33,683 bases of DNA from positions 1 through 33,683 of the forward strand of contig CAVHXA010000019.1 of NCBI GenBank assembly GCA_963639765.1, read 5' to 3'. Positions 23,965 to 32,044 of the stretch are shown in pieces. How positions within the stretch are numbered: position 1 is the stretch's first letter; each line of letters opens with the position of its first letter. The position numbers and the translations under genes were made by a program. The notes below the pieces were generated by a model, which ran no database searches, was not told the origin of the DNA, and saw only the letters and a list, made by a program, of their open reading frames with translations. This DNA comes from CAVHXA01 sp963639765. GTDB taxonomy: Bacteria > Bacillota > Clostridia > Oscillospirales > Oscillospiraceae.

Positions 23965-24879
23965 TTATTTACCCATAGCAGCAGCAACTTCAGCAGCAAA
24001 ATCTTCTTGTTTCTTTTCAATGCCCTCGCCCTTCTCATAGCGAACCGCATTGATAAATCTAACAGAACCGCCCAAGTCCTTTGCTGCAGACGTCATATAC
24101 TGCTCTACAGTTACAGAATTATCTTTTACAAACTCCTGCTGCAACAGACAATTTTCTTTGTAGAACTTGTCCATCTTGCCCGCAGCGATTTTTTCTTTAA
24201 CCTGCTGCGGTTTGGAGGCCATCTTAGGATCATTATCCATCTGTGCAACAAGTATTTTCTTTTCCTCTTCGAGGTCCGCATCACTGACAAGACTCTTATC
24301 CCAGAAACGCGGATTCAAAGCTGCAATCTGCATAGCAACGTCTTTTCCGATAGTGGTAGCATCTAAGTCCCCACTAACCTCTAGGTTAACCAAGACACCA
24401 ATGCGACCGCCCATATGAACATATGGAACACTAAATCCAGTATCAAACCGTGCGAAACGACGAATTTTTACATTCTCGCCAATAACCAAAATCTTTTCAG
24501 GCAGTATAGCCTCGATTGTTTTGTCTGTATTTGGGTAGGTGCACTTCAAAAGGGCATCGACATCAACCGGGTTATTTTTTGCGATTGCTGTAGCAATATC
24601 TTTTACAAGGTTTGTAAATACCGGAGAACTGGCGGCAAAATCTGTTTCAGAGTTGACCTCAACAATAACTCCAATTCCATCGATAACAACGGCATAGGCC
24701 ATACCCTCAGCAGCAATACGACCGGATTTTTTTGCCGCAGCAGCCAAACCGCGCTCACGCAGCCATTCAATAGCTTTATCCATGTCACCATCGGCTGCGG
24801 AAAGTGCTTTTTTGCAGTCCATCATACCAACATTTGTACGGGCCCGCAGATCTGCAACATCTTTTGCAGTAAATGCCAT
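23965..24879 (-). CDS. tsf: Elongation factor Ts
   Basis: Nucleotide exchange factor that regenerates EF-Tu-GTP in the cytoplasm. 304 residues, typical for the longer EF-Ts form. The N-terminal UBA-like module is clear (VADLRARTNVGMMDCKKALS, AIEWLRERGLAAAAKKSGRI), followed by the EF-Tu-contacting TDF motif in VNSETDFAAS and the core domains up to the C-terminal module (VTVEQYMTSAAKDLGGSVRF). ATG at 24879 with AGGAGG eight bases upstream. It follows rpsB by 73 bases on the same strand, the conserved bacterial order. Confidence 0.98.
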   Translation of the reverse strand: MAFTAKDVADLRARTNVGMMDCKKALSAADGDMDKAIEWLRERGLAAAAKKSGRIAAEGMAYAVVIDGIGVIVEVNSETDFAASSPVFTNLVKDIATAIAKNNPVDVDALLKCTYPNTDKTIEAILPEKILVIGENVKIRRFARFDTGFSVPYVHMGGRIGVLVNLEVSGDLDATTIGKDVAMQIAALNPRFWDKSLVSDADLEEEKKILVAQMDNDPKMASKPQQVKEKIAAGKMDKFYKENCLLQQEFVKDNSVTVEQYMTSAAKDLGGSVRFINAVRYEKGEGIEKKQEDFAAEVAAAMGK

Positions 24880-24952
24880 AACTGTATCCTCCTATATATA
24901 ACGATTCTATGCACCGAGAACCATCCCATCAATGATGGAAATTTGGGTAATT

Positions 24953-25702
24953 TTACTCACCAACCTCGTCCGGAGCAGTTCCGACAGTAGGAGCTTTCTC
25001 TCCGGTTAACTGGACATCTTCACCCTGACGGCCTTCTTGGACAGCATTAGCCATGGTGGAGGAAATCAGTCGAATGGCTCGAATTGCGTCATCATTTCCA
25101 GGAATTACATAATCAATTTCATCCGGATCACAGTTGGTATCAACGATTGCAACGATAGGAATATGTAGTTTACGCGCTTCTGCAATTGCATTGCGTTCTT
25201 TTCGCGGGTCAACAATAAATAAAGCGCCGGGGAGTTTTTTCATGTCCTTTACGCCGCCAAGGTACTTTTCAAGCTTGGCAATTTCGCCTTGAAGTTTAAT
25301 AACTTCTTTTTTGGGAAGCATCGCAAAGGTACCATCAGATTCCATCTTACGCAACTGCGCAAGACGTTCAACTCTGGTACGCATTGTTTTGAAATTTGTG
25401 AGCATACCGCCAAGCCAACGCGCATTAACATAATACATACCTACACGTTCTGCTTCTTCACGAATAGAATCCTGCGCCTGCTTCTTTGTTCCAACAAACA
25501 GCACAGTTTCTCCGCTGGCAGCCAAATCACGAACAAAATTATATGCCTCTTCGAGCTTGCGGACAGTTTTTTGAAGATCTACAATATAGATCCCGTTTCG
25601 TTCCGTGTAGATATATGGAGCCATTTTAGGGTTCCAGCGGCGAGTCTGGTGACCAAAGTGTACGCCAGCCTCAAGCAATTGTTTCATAGATACAACAGCC
25701 AT
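24953..25702 (-). CDS. rpsB: 30S ribosomal protein S2
   Basis: Small-subunit protein S2, 249 residues, near the usual length. Recognised by VSMKQLLEAGVHFGHQTRRW, NPKMAPYIYTERNGIYIVDL, VLFVGTKKQAQDSI, ARWLGGMLTNFKTM, and PGALFIVDPRKERNAIAEA with the closing IPIVAIVDTNCDPDEIDYVI and PGNDDAIRAIRLI. The last 20 residues are a variable acidic tail. An AGGAGG site lies seven bases before the ATG at 25702. A long leader of about 105 bases separates the promoter from the start and could carry S2 autoregulation, but I could not resolve a known structure. Confidence 0.98.
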   Translation of the reverse strand: MAVVSMKQLLEAGVHFGHQTRRWNPKMAPYIYTERNGIYIVDLQKTVRKLEEAYNFVRDLAASGETVLFVGTKKQAQDSIREEAERVGMYYVNARWLGGMLTNFKTMRTRVERLAQLRKMESDGTFAMLPKKEVIKLQGEIAKLEKYLGGVKDMKKLPGALFIVDPRKERNAIAEARKLHIPIVAIVDTNCDPDEIDYVIPGNDDAIRAIRLISSTMANAVQEGRQGEDVQLTGEKAPTVGTAPDEVGE

Positions 25703-25814
25703 TTTGTATCCTCCTTTTTGGTTTTCCCTCCACCCCTGTCATCTCTGCTGCTACCCAATGGGACCAAGCCGCAGATCGGCGGGTGTGTGTGGTTGTGTGC
25801 ACAAGCACCATAAG

Positions 25815-25843
25815 AGTATATCACACAGATCGCTCGATCGCAA
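25815..25843 (-). promoter_or_regulatory. Promoter of rpsB-tsf
   Basis: On the minus strand: TTGCGA (25843-25838), a 17-base spacer, TATACT (25820-25815). The leader to rpsB is about 105 bases. Confidence 0.75.
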
Positions 25844-25925
25844 CTGTTTTTTCAGTGGATTCTATGTAGGGAATAATTAACACACAATGTCGGACTTGAC
25901 TGCCCATGCCAGACACACCAGTAAA

Positions 25926-25955
25926 AAATCCTTGGCCATAAAAAGCCAAGGATTT
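25926..25955 (-). terminator. Terminator of tRNA-Pro
   Basis: Minus-strand arms AAATCCTTGGC and GCCAAGGATTT, perfect over 11 bases with an eight-base loop, followed by TTTTTT-type sequence. It begins three bases after the tRNA 3' end. Confidence 0.8.
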
Positions 25956-25957
25956 AA

Positions 25958-26030
25958 TCCGAGTGACAGGGTTCGAACCTGCGGCCTGGTGGTCCCAAAC
26001 CACCCGCGCTACCAACTGCGCCACACCCGG
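25958..26030 (-). tRNA. tRNA-Pro, anticodon TGG
   Basis: On the minus strand a complete cloverleaf can be drawn: acceptor CCGGGTG/CACTCGG with one G-T pair, D arm GCGCAGTTGGTAGCGC, anticodon arm GGTGG-TTTGGGA-CCACC with anticodon TGG, and T arm AGGTTCGAACCCTGT-type sequence. The discriminator is A. CCA is not encoded, so it must be added after transcription. Own promoter and terminator flank it. Confidence 0.96.
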
Positions 26031-26065
26031 TCAAATATGGTTTGATAAACGCAACGCTTGGTTCG

Positions 26066-26094
26066 ATTATAGCAGAATAAGATCCAAAAATCAA
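26066..26094 (-). promoter_or_regulatory. Promoter of tRNA-Pro
   Basis: On the minus strand: TTGATT (26094-26089), a 17-base spacer, and a perfect TATAAT (26071-26066), about 36 bases before the mature tRNA 5' end. Confidence 0.8.
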
Positions 26095-26174
26095 TGGTTT
26101 ATTGATAAAGTGCAATGATTGCATGTTGCCTTAGATAAAGATGCAAAGAAATAATTGATAACAAGAGAGCGCAC

Positions 26175-26360
26175 ATGGATATTTCAAATGTTGACTGGTA
26201 TGACGCATTTGTCCTCGACTGCCTGTGGTTCTGTCACTCAAAACGCTGCATTATTCCGGGAATCGAGGATTTGACAGATGTCTATCACGACTTTATGTTC
26301 CACATCAAGGGCTCGTGCGCTGGCATGTTGATCGGGCTGCCGTGCTGCCTGATTTTGTGA
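26175..26360 (+). pseudogene. 61-residue remnant of a membrane protein
   Basis: Open from about 26139 and ending TGA at 26358-26360. The peptide reads VDWYDAFVLDCLWFCHSKRC, then PGIEDLTDVYHDFMFHIKGS and CAGMLIGLPCCLIL. It looks like the C-terminal end of a longer integral membrane protein of Clostridia with a W-Y-D-A-F-V-L-D-C motif, from memory only. No upstream coding part is present, and the ATG has only a weak AGAG upstream. It could be a degraded gene or a small orphan protein. Function unknown. Confidence 0.45.
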
Positions 26361-26423
26361 ACTTGTCAAGATAATCTTACATAGAAGCGCCCGATAAATC
26401 TGGAGACAAATCCTTGTGCTGAT

Positions 26424-27269
26424 TTAACCAATAGGAAGCAGTCCGCAAAGGAAGCCTAAGACAACACCGCTGATATACAACATAATTAGAGTCTTGAGGT
26501 TGTCCGCAAGATTGCGGTTAACCCGGAACAGTACCAATACACCTACACCAGATCCAACGAGCAATCCGGAAAGCAATGCTCCAATACCCATACCGCCCGA
26601 AAGATATAGCTCTGTAAGGACGACTGAAGCAGCACAATTGGGAATCAAGCCGATAAGTCCTGCGAGAAGTTCGCCAACTATAGGACGGTTGAGTATAAAA
26701 TCAGGCAAAGAATCTGTACCCACAAAATCAATCAATAAATTCATTGCAAATGTTACAGCCAGCAGGAAGACAAAGATCCTCAAGGTATGGCGTAAAGCAC
26801 TTTTTAGTACACCCTGTTCACATTTGCAGCCAGCATCATGGCAAAGTTCCTCGATACACAGATGGGAATCCTTCTGTTTTGGCTTGTTTAACAGATCTAT
26901 AATTAGACCGCCAACCGCGCCGCAAAGTACCTTGATGACCAATAATTCCACAATGAGCGCAGTAGGTACATTTTCACTGATGAGGATAGGCAGCATTTCG
27001 TCAGACGTAGATAAAAACACAGCGATTAAGGTGCCTCGCGTGATTACACCTCCGGCATAGAAATTTGCAGCGGCTGCAGAAAAACCACATTGCGGGACAA
27101 CGCCTGTGATTGCGCCGAGCAGAGGACCCATTCGTCCGGAGCGTCGAAGCAATTCCTGAGTTTTTCTATCGGTGTGATGCTCAATGAGCTCGATAAGCAG
27201 ATAGGTTACAAATAAAAAAGGAAGGAGCTTGAGGGCATCAAGTAGGGTGTCTGTTATTAAATCAAGCAT
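26424..27269 (-). CDS. Ten-helix-type metal permease (putative manganese/arsenic efflux family)
   Basis: 281 residues in two inverted halves of about five membrane segments each. The halves carry matching motifs: GVVPQCGFSAAAANFYAGG in the first, GLIPNCAASVVLTELYLSG in the second, each followed by a G-rich helix (GTLIAVFLSTSDEMLPIL and ALLSGLLVGSGVGVLVLF). The P-Q/N-C-x-(F/A)-(S/A) pair is the hallmark of the family that annotation pipelines call putative manganese transporter or arsenic efflux protein. The cytoplasmic linker between the halves is Cys/His-rich (HLCIEELCHDAGCKCEQG) and could bind metal. A longer frame starts at 27329, but ATG 27269 has GGAGG six bases upstream. It is monocistronic. 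No yybP-ykoY-type riboswitch was recognised upstream. Confidence 0.82.
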   Translation of the reverse strand: MLDLITDTLLDALKLLPFLFVTYLLIELIEHHTDRKTQELLRRSGRMGPLLGAITGVVPQCGFSAAAANFYAGGVITRGTLIAVFLSTSDEMLPILISENVPTALIVELLVIKVLCGAVGGLIIDLLNKPKQKDSHLCIEELCHDAGCKCEQGVLKSALRHTLRIFVFLLAVTFAMNLLIDFVGTDSLPDFILNRPIVGELLAGLIGLIPNCAASVVLTELYLSGGMGIGALLSGLLVGSGVGVLVLFRVNRNLADNLKTLIMLYISGVVLGFLCGLLPIG

Positions 27270-27345
27270 AACAATCCTCCGAAAAACAACAAAAATTGCA
27301 GTACCTTTTCTTTTGATGAATTGAACCAATACGAATCAAGGATGC

Positions 27346-27370
27346 GGTTGATACCGCACAATACGCAGGA
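27346..27370. repeat. Left-end remnant of the MITE-like repeat (copy F)
   Basis: TTGATACCGCACAATACGCA with GG matches the left end of copies B and C (GGCAATACCGCACAAT...CTGCGG). No right end is clear; TTCGTCAAAAAT near 27411-27422 resembles interior sequence of copy B. Confidence 0.45.
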
Positions 27371-27435
27371 GAGTATACCACGAAAGCATTTTACACGCAA
27401 GCGCAAAACATTCGTCAAAAATATCATCTGTGGGA

Positions 27436-27464
27436 TTGAGTTTTTGGCTTTTGACTGATAAAAT
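27436..27464 (+). promoter_or_regulatory. Promoter of the surface-acylation cassette
   Basis: TTGAGT (27436-27441), a 17-base spacer, TAAAAT (27459-27464). It lies 73 bases before the first gene of the cassette. Confidence 0.5.
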
Positions 27465-27537
27465 ACTTTTTCGCAGGGTATTTAACTATTTTTTCTGTGG
27501 TGCCCGGCAGAATTTATGAAGAAAAAAGAGGATTGAC

Positions 27538-28671
27538 ATGTATAACCGTATCCGTTCCGCATTGCTTATAGTCGCAGTGCTTGCAGCACTGACAGTGTCT
27601 GCCTATGCCGCAAAAATAAGTGCTGTTGTATCGTCCCAGAGTGTCTATCTTGATGCTGTTCCGTGCTCTATCGGCGCTTACAACATCAATGGATACAACT
27701 ATTTCAAACTGCGCGATATGGCCCAGTTACTCAACGGTGGAAAAGCACAATTTTCCGTAGCAGACGATTTAAGCACACTGACCATAGCCATAACGCCCGG
27801 AAAGGCCTATGAAGCCAAAGGCAATGAACTTCAGGCTCTAAGTGCCGACTATGGTCAGATTACTGCCTCAAGCTGGAAGCTTTCTGTAAATGGCAGGCTT
27901 GTCGATGTATGTGCGTACAATATCGATGGCAGCAACTATTTTAAGCTGGCAGATCTGGCTGATGCAATTGGCTTTGGTGTGCAGTATGATTCCGGGAAAA
28001 AAGCTGTGCTTATCAGTTCAGAACCCTTTGAGGCCTTGCTGGGCGAGAGTGCCGATGTTGGTGCACGCTGGTTTGATGATGCTGTGTTTGTTGGAGACTC
28101 TGTATCCATTTATCTTTCTATTTATGGTTATGGTGAAAGCGCACTTGGCAATGCTACTTTCCTGGTGGCGGGGAGCTATAGTGCCACAAACGCTTTGCAG
28201 CCGGTATCAAGCAGTTCCATTCACCCTGCCTATCAGGGCGAAAAGATGAAAACCGAAGATGCGATTGTTCGCAGCGGCGCAAAAAAGGTGTTTATCATGC
28301 TGGGTATGAATGACATCGGCTATGGAGTAGATACGGCTATTGATCGCTATACTACCTTTGTAGAGAATATTCTTAAGCAGGCTCCGGATGTTCAGATTTA
28401 TGTGCAGTCTGTCACGCCCATGGTGAAAGGAAGCACTTCCAGCAGCCCAAAGCTCAATAACACAACCATCACTGAATTCAACAGCAGACTGCTTGAACTG
28501 TGCCAGCAAAATGGCTGGTATTATCTTGATGTTGCCAGTATACTCAAGGATGACGAGGGTTATCTTAAGCTCGACTACTGCAATGACTATCCCACTATGG
28601 GCATTCATATTAAGCCGGATGTTGTCCAGTATTGGGTGACTTATCTGCGCACCCATATGCCTAAAAATTAA
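27538..28671 (+). CDS. Secreted SGNH/GDSL hydrolase with stalk (copper-amine-oxidase-N-like) domains
   Basis: 377 residues. A signal peptide (LLIVAVLAALTVSAYA, residues about 8-24) is followed by two stalk-type repeats common in Clostridia exported proteins: AYNINGYNYFKLRDMAQLL (about 46-65) and AYNIDGSNYFKLADLADAIG (about 128-147). The C-terminal SGNH domain has block I AVFVGDSVSIYL with nucleophile Ser188, block III FIMLGMNDIGYG and His357 in MGIHIKPD. The usual Asp three residues before that His is Met354, so the triad is atypical. SGNH proteins of this kind transfer or remove acyl groups on surface glycans. It is the first gene of a five-gene collinear cassette with an MBOAT protein. AGAGG lies nine bases before the ATG. 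Confidence 0.88.
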   Translation: MYNRIRSALLIVAVLAALTVSAYAAKISAVVSSQSVYLDAVPCSIGAYNINGYNYFKLRDMAQLLNGGKAQFSVADDLSTLTIAITPGKAYEAKGNELQALSADYGQITASSWKLSVNGRLVDVCAYNIDGSNYFKLADLADAIGFGVQYDSGKKAVLISSEPFEALLGESADVGARWFDDAVFVGDSVSIYLSIYGYGESALGNATFLVAGSYSATNALQPVSSSSIHPAYQGEKMKTEDAIVRSGAKKVFIMLGMNDIGYGVDTAIDRYTTFVENILKQAPDVQIYVQSVTPMVKGSTSSSPKLNNTTITEFNSRLLELCQQNGWYYLDVASILKDDEGYLKLDYCNDYPTMGIHIKPDVVQYWVTYLRTHMPKN

Positions 28672-28793
28672 AAAGCTTTGTTTGGACTCGTATTTCGCCA
28701 AAAAAAGGAAAAGACCCGGCAAGTTGGACCCAATACGTTAAGCACCTAATTGGCGGCATACTGTCTGATCGTGCTGCGCAAAGGAGAATATCC

Positions 28794-29369
28794 ATGAAAA
28801 ATAATATTGCCTTTCTTCTGACTTTTGTGCTGATTCTTAGTTTGACGTCCTGTGGCAGCAAGAGCATGTCAACCTCAGAGACTGTCGACTCCACAATCGA
28901 AATCCAGACTGAGACTGCATCAATTCAGGACGCCGAATCAATGCAGACCGAAGACTCCTCTGCACCTGCCGGCACTGAGCCGGATCTGGCAGATATTGAG
29001 GCTGCCATCCTGGACAAGCTGCAAATTACCGATTCGGCGGATATTCCGGCGGAGCGTCTGATGGATCTTTACGGACTTGATAGTGCGGACTATACGCAGG
29101 AGAGCTGCTTTGTAACTATGGCCGGCATTTTCCCACATGAGGTAGTTATGCTTAAGGCTGTCGATGAAGCTGCCGCTGAACGTCTTGCTGAAAAATTGGA
29201 GTCTCGTTTGAATGAGGTACGCAACCAGTCTGCCTCATACGATGCAGAGAACTATGCCCTGGCGCAAGCATGTACTGTAGACATGGATGGCCTGTATATA
29301 TCCATGTTCCTCAGCCCTGACCATGATATCATGCGTGAGGTGTTCAAATCCTTCTTTAACGAAGGCTGA
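28794..29369 (+). CDS. DUF4358-type lipoprotein
   Basis: 191 residues with a lipoprotein signal: MKNNIAFLLTFVLILSLTSC, lipobox LTSC with Cys20. A Ser/Thr/Glu-rich linker (about 21-60) leads to a compact C-terminal domain with YGLDSADYTQESCFVTMAG, VVMLKAVDEAAAERLAEKLE and a final FLSPDHDIMREVFKSFF, the pattern of DUF4358. The role of DUF4358 is undefined; members often neighbour MBOAT genes in Clostridia, from memory. Here it sits 122 bases after the SGNH gene and 52 before the MBOAT gene, so it may be an extracytoplasmic accessory of the acyl-transfer machine. AAAGGAG lies seven bases before the ATG. Confidence 0.85.
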   Translation: MKNNIAFLLTFVLILSLTSCGSKSMSTSETVDSTIEIQTETASIQDAESMQTEDSSAPAGTEPDLADIEAAILDKLQITDSADIPAERLMDLYGLDSADYTQESCFVTMAGIFPHEVVMLKAVDEAAAERLAEKLESRLNEVRNQSASYDAENYALAQACTVDMDGLYISMFLSPDHDIMREVFKSFFNEG

Positions 29370-29421
29370 AACAAACTTATTCACCGCGAATGCCTTATTA
29401 TCCCTGACATTGGAGGCTGCT

Positions 29422-30810
29422 ATGCTGTTTTCCAGCCTGTTATTCCTGTATTTATTCCTCCCTGTGGTTCTTGGTTTTTATTATCTTCTTCCGCATCGAT
29501 GGCGTAATGGCTTTCTCTTTCTGGCAAATCTGATTTTCTACGGTTTTGGTGAACCTGTTTTTGTGCTGTTGATGTTATGTTCTGTGCTGATCAATTGGGC
29601 GGGAGGTCTTCTGGTCGCCCGCTCACAGACTGAGTCGGCCAGGTGCAAAATTTTGGTTCTTACGCTTGTAATAAACCTTGGATTGTTGGGAACATTTAAG
29701 TACGCAGGTTTTCTTTCTGATACGCTTCGTCTGTTGCCGCCTCTGTCTGGCCTGCCGGAAATACATATTCCTTTGCCAATCGGTATCTCCTTTTATACGT
29801 TTCAGGCTATGAGTTATGTCATCGATGTATACCGTGGTGACTGTACCGTACAAAAAAGCTATTTTCGTTTTGGTACATATATCTCTCTGTTTCCTCAACT
29901 CATTGCAGGACCGATTGTCCGCTACTGCGATGTGGCTGAACAATTGGAGAATCCTTATCGCGAGTCTGCTGAAATGTTTGGCAGAGGAGGAGAGACCTTT
30001 CTGGTTGGACTTGCAAAAAAGGTTTTGCTGGCAAATCCCATGGGCTTACTTTGGACAACTATTTCTGCCGATCCGTCTTCTTTGGGAACCTTGGGCGCCT
30101 GGGCCGGTGTAGCAGCCTATTCTCTGCACATATATTTTGATTTTTCCGGGTATTCCGACATGGCAAAAGGCTTGGGACGAATGTTTGGATTTGAATTCTG
30201 CGATAACTTCAACTATCCTTATGTTGCTCGCAATGTCTCGGATTTTTGGCGACGGTGGCATATGTCGCTCACTACCTGGTTTCGCGATTATGTATATATT
30301 CCGCTGGGTGGCAATCGTCGAGGCACAACCCGGACGTTGCTGAACATCTTTTTAGTATGGGCATTAACTGGTCTGTGGCATGGTGCAAGCTGGAATTTTG
30401 TTCTATGGGGTTTATTTTACGGCGTTCTGATTCTACTCGAACGTGTTTTTTTAAACAAATTCTTACAAAAATTGCCTGTTATACTTCAACACGTATATAC
30501 TCTTGTAATGATCAATCTTGGCTGGACACTCTTTGCGCTTGAAGATTTGTCTGTGACCCTCAATTATCTGGGCTGCATGTTTCATATTCAAGCTTCTTCC
30601 AATATGGTAAAACTTCAGCTGATTTCCTATTTACCGCTTGCGTTTGTTGGAGTGTTTGCCTGCCTGCCGATAGGTCGTCGTCTGTGGTTCAAGCTGTCTG
30701 ATCACAGCCGTAATATAGTTGGTGGTATTCTTGCATTGCTGACACTGGCACTGTGCACTGCAGCTCTTGTAAGTGACAGCTATAATCCATTTTTGTATTT
30801 TCGCTTTTAA
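29422..30810 (+). CDS. MBOAT family O-acyltransferase (AlgI/PatA/DltB-like)
   Basis: A 462-residue polytopic membrane protein. It carries an acyl group, usually acetyl, across the membrane for transfer to an exported polysaccharide. It shows the AlgI-type signatures: N-terminal MLFSSLLFLYLFLPVVLGFY, PLPIGISFYTFQAMSYVIDV, FPQLIAGPIVRY, then NVSDFWRRWHMSLTTWFRDY, VYIPLGGNRRGTTRT and the catalytic His320 in LTGLWHGASWNFVLWG. The frame extends back to 29287 but would overlap the lipoprotein gene; ATG 29422 with GGAGG five bases upstream gives the usual N-terminus. The DHHW-type gene follows after 12 bases and is surely cotranscribed. Confidence 0.95.
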   Translation: MLFSSLLFLYLFLPVVLGFYYLLPHRWRNGFLFLANLIFYGFGEPVFVLLMLCSVLINWAGGLLVARSQTESARCKILVLTLVINLGLLGTFKYAGFLSDTLRLLPPLSGLPEIHIPLPIGISFYTFQAMSYVIDVYRGDCTVQKSYFRFGTYISLFPQLIAGPIVRYCDVAEQLENPYRESAEMFGRGGETFLVGLAKKVLLANPMGLLWTTISADPSSLGTLGAWAGVAAYSLHIYFDFSGYSDMAKGLGRMFGFEFCDNFNYPYVARNVSDFWRRWHMSLTTWFRDYVYIPLGGNRRGTTRTLLNIFLVWALTGLWHGASWNFVLWGLFYGVLILLERVFLNKFLQKLPVILQHVYTLVMINLGWTLFALEDLSVTLNYLGCMFHIQASSNMVKLQLISYLPLAFVGVFACLPIGRRLWFKLSDHSRNIVGGILALLTLALCTAALVSDSYNPFLYFRF

Positions 30811-30822
30811 GGAGGCCAGAAT

Positions 30823-31944
30823 ATGAAGAGAATTCGTCTGGCCACGTGGGCTGTAATGGGCGTTACGGGCCTGGTTTTTGTGCTTTTTTGTTTATTGCCG
30901 GAAAAAACCTATTCTGAAACCGAGAAACGCTATTTGGCAGAAGCTCCACAGCTGACATGGACTGCTCTGCTGAATGGAGACGTAAGTAAGCATGTTGAGA
31001 CATATTTGTCAGATCATTTTCCAGCCCGAAATTTTTTTGTTGGACTCAATGCATATTGGAATCTTCTGACCGGTCGAAATGCGACAGGATCGGTTTACTA
31101 TGCAAAGGATGGTTACCTGTTGCGTGCGCCGGAGACGCAAGACTTGCAGACGCTTGAAAGAACGATTTCGAACTTTGCATCTTTTGCTGAAAAGAACGAT
31201 TTGCCTACTTGGTTTCTGGCTATTCCGGAGTCTGGATATATTCTTTCAGACAAATTACCGGAAAATCATGCAGACTATCCGGATAAAGCTGCGCTTTTGA
31301 AAGTTCAACAGCTTTGCGGCAGCATTACCTATGTGGATCTGGAGACAGCTTTTCAAAGTGTTGCAGACAGTGAGCAATTATATTATAAAACCGACCATCA
31401 TCTGACATCCGCCGGCTGCTATGAAGTTTACACCGCCTTCTGCCGTGCACAAGGACGCAGGCCTGCTGCCCGCGAGAACTATGAAATCTCCTATTCCGAA
31501 GGTTTTACAGGCACAAACTGGTCTTCAAGCGGCTATTTCCTTACCGCACCGGATACAGTAGAGGTCTGGGATGCACTGGATGATCTGACTGTTACAATTA
31601 TTGAAGCCGGCGAGGAAAATATAGTTAAAGATACGCCGTTCTTTTTGGATAATCTCAGAAAGTCTGATCAGTATACTGTATTTCTGGACGGGAACCATAC
31701 GTTAATTACCATTGAAAACCATCGAGTAAATAATGGAAAACGTCTTCTGCTGCTGGAAGATTCATATGGACATTGCCTTGCTCCTTTTCTGGCTGGAGAT
31801 TATGAGATGGTTGTTTTGGTGGATATGCGATACTATCGAAATCCGGTTTCTGCGTTAATTAAGGATTATGACATTACTGAGATGGCTTTTGTCTATGGAG
31901 TTCAGTCATTGCTCACGGATACAAACTCTGCTTGGCTGAGTTGA
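30823..31944 (+). CDS. DHHW family (AlgX/AlgJ-like) exported protein
   Basis: 373 residues with a single N-terminal membrane anchor or uncleaved signal (LATWAVMGVTGLVFVLFCLL). It is the usual partner of AlgI-type MBOAT proteins. Visible are SETEKRYLAEAPQLTW, DHFPARNFFVGLNAYW, LAIPESGYILSDKLP, the signature YYKTDHHLTSAGCYEVY with Asp191, His192 and His193, and LLLLEDSYGHCLAPFL with candidate nucleophile Ser314. This arrangement corresponds to the SGNH-like catalytic set of alginate O-acetylation proteins AlgX and AlgJ, so it probably receives acetyl from the MBOAT protein and places it on a polymer outside the membrane. Ribosome site AAGGAGG 6-8 bases before the ATG. Confidence 0.9.
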   Translation: MKRIRLATWAVMGVTGLVFVLFCLLPEKTYSETEKRYLAEAPQLTWTALLNGDVSKHVETYLSDHFPARNFFVGLNAYWNLLTGRNATGSVYYAKDGYLLRAPETQDLQTLERTISNFASFAEKNDLPTWFLAIPESGYILSDKLPENHADYPDKAALLKVQQLCGSITYVDLETAFQSVADSEQLYYKTDHHLTSAGCYEVYTAFCRAQGRRPAARENYEISYSEGFTGTNWSSSGYFLTAPDTVEVWDALDDLTVTIIEAGEENIVKDTPFFLDNLRKSDQYTVFLDGNHTLITIENHRVNNGKRLLLLEDSYGHCLAPFLAGDYEMVVLVDMRYYRNPVSALIKDYDITEMAFVYGVQSLLTDTNSAWLS

Positions 31945-32044
31945 GCCAAAATAACGAGCATGTGTTTTCATATTGAGTTTAGCTGTCCCTTTCGTTTGGT
32001 GAGCATGTTCTCCCGTAATACTTTAATTTTAGAGGTCTTTGATT

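Noticed and set aside
26118..26134. GCAATGATTGCATGTTGCC followed by TTAG as a further repeat right end
   Set aside because: Similarity to the repeat right end is too weak and no left end is visible.
27270..27435. Manganese (yybP-ykoY) riboswitch upstream of the metal permease
   Set aside because: I could not find the conserved paired loops on the minus strand; the region mostly holds a repeat remnant.
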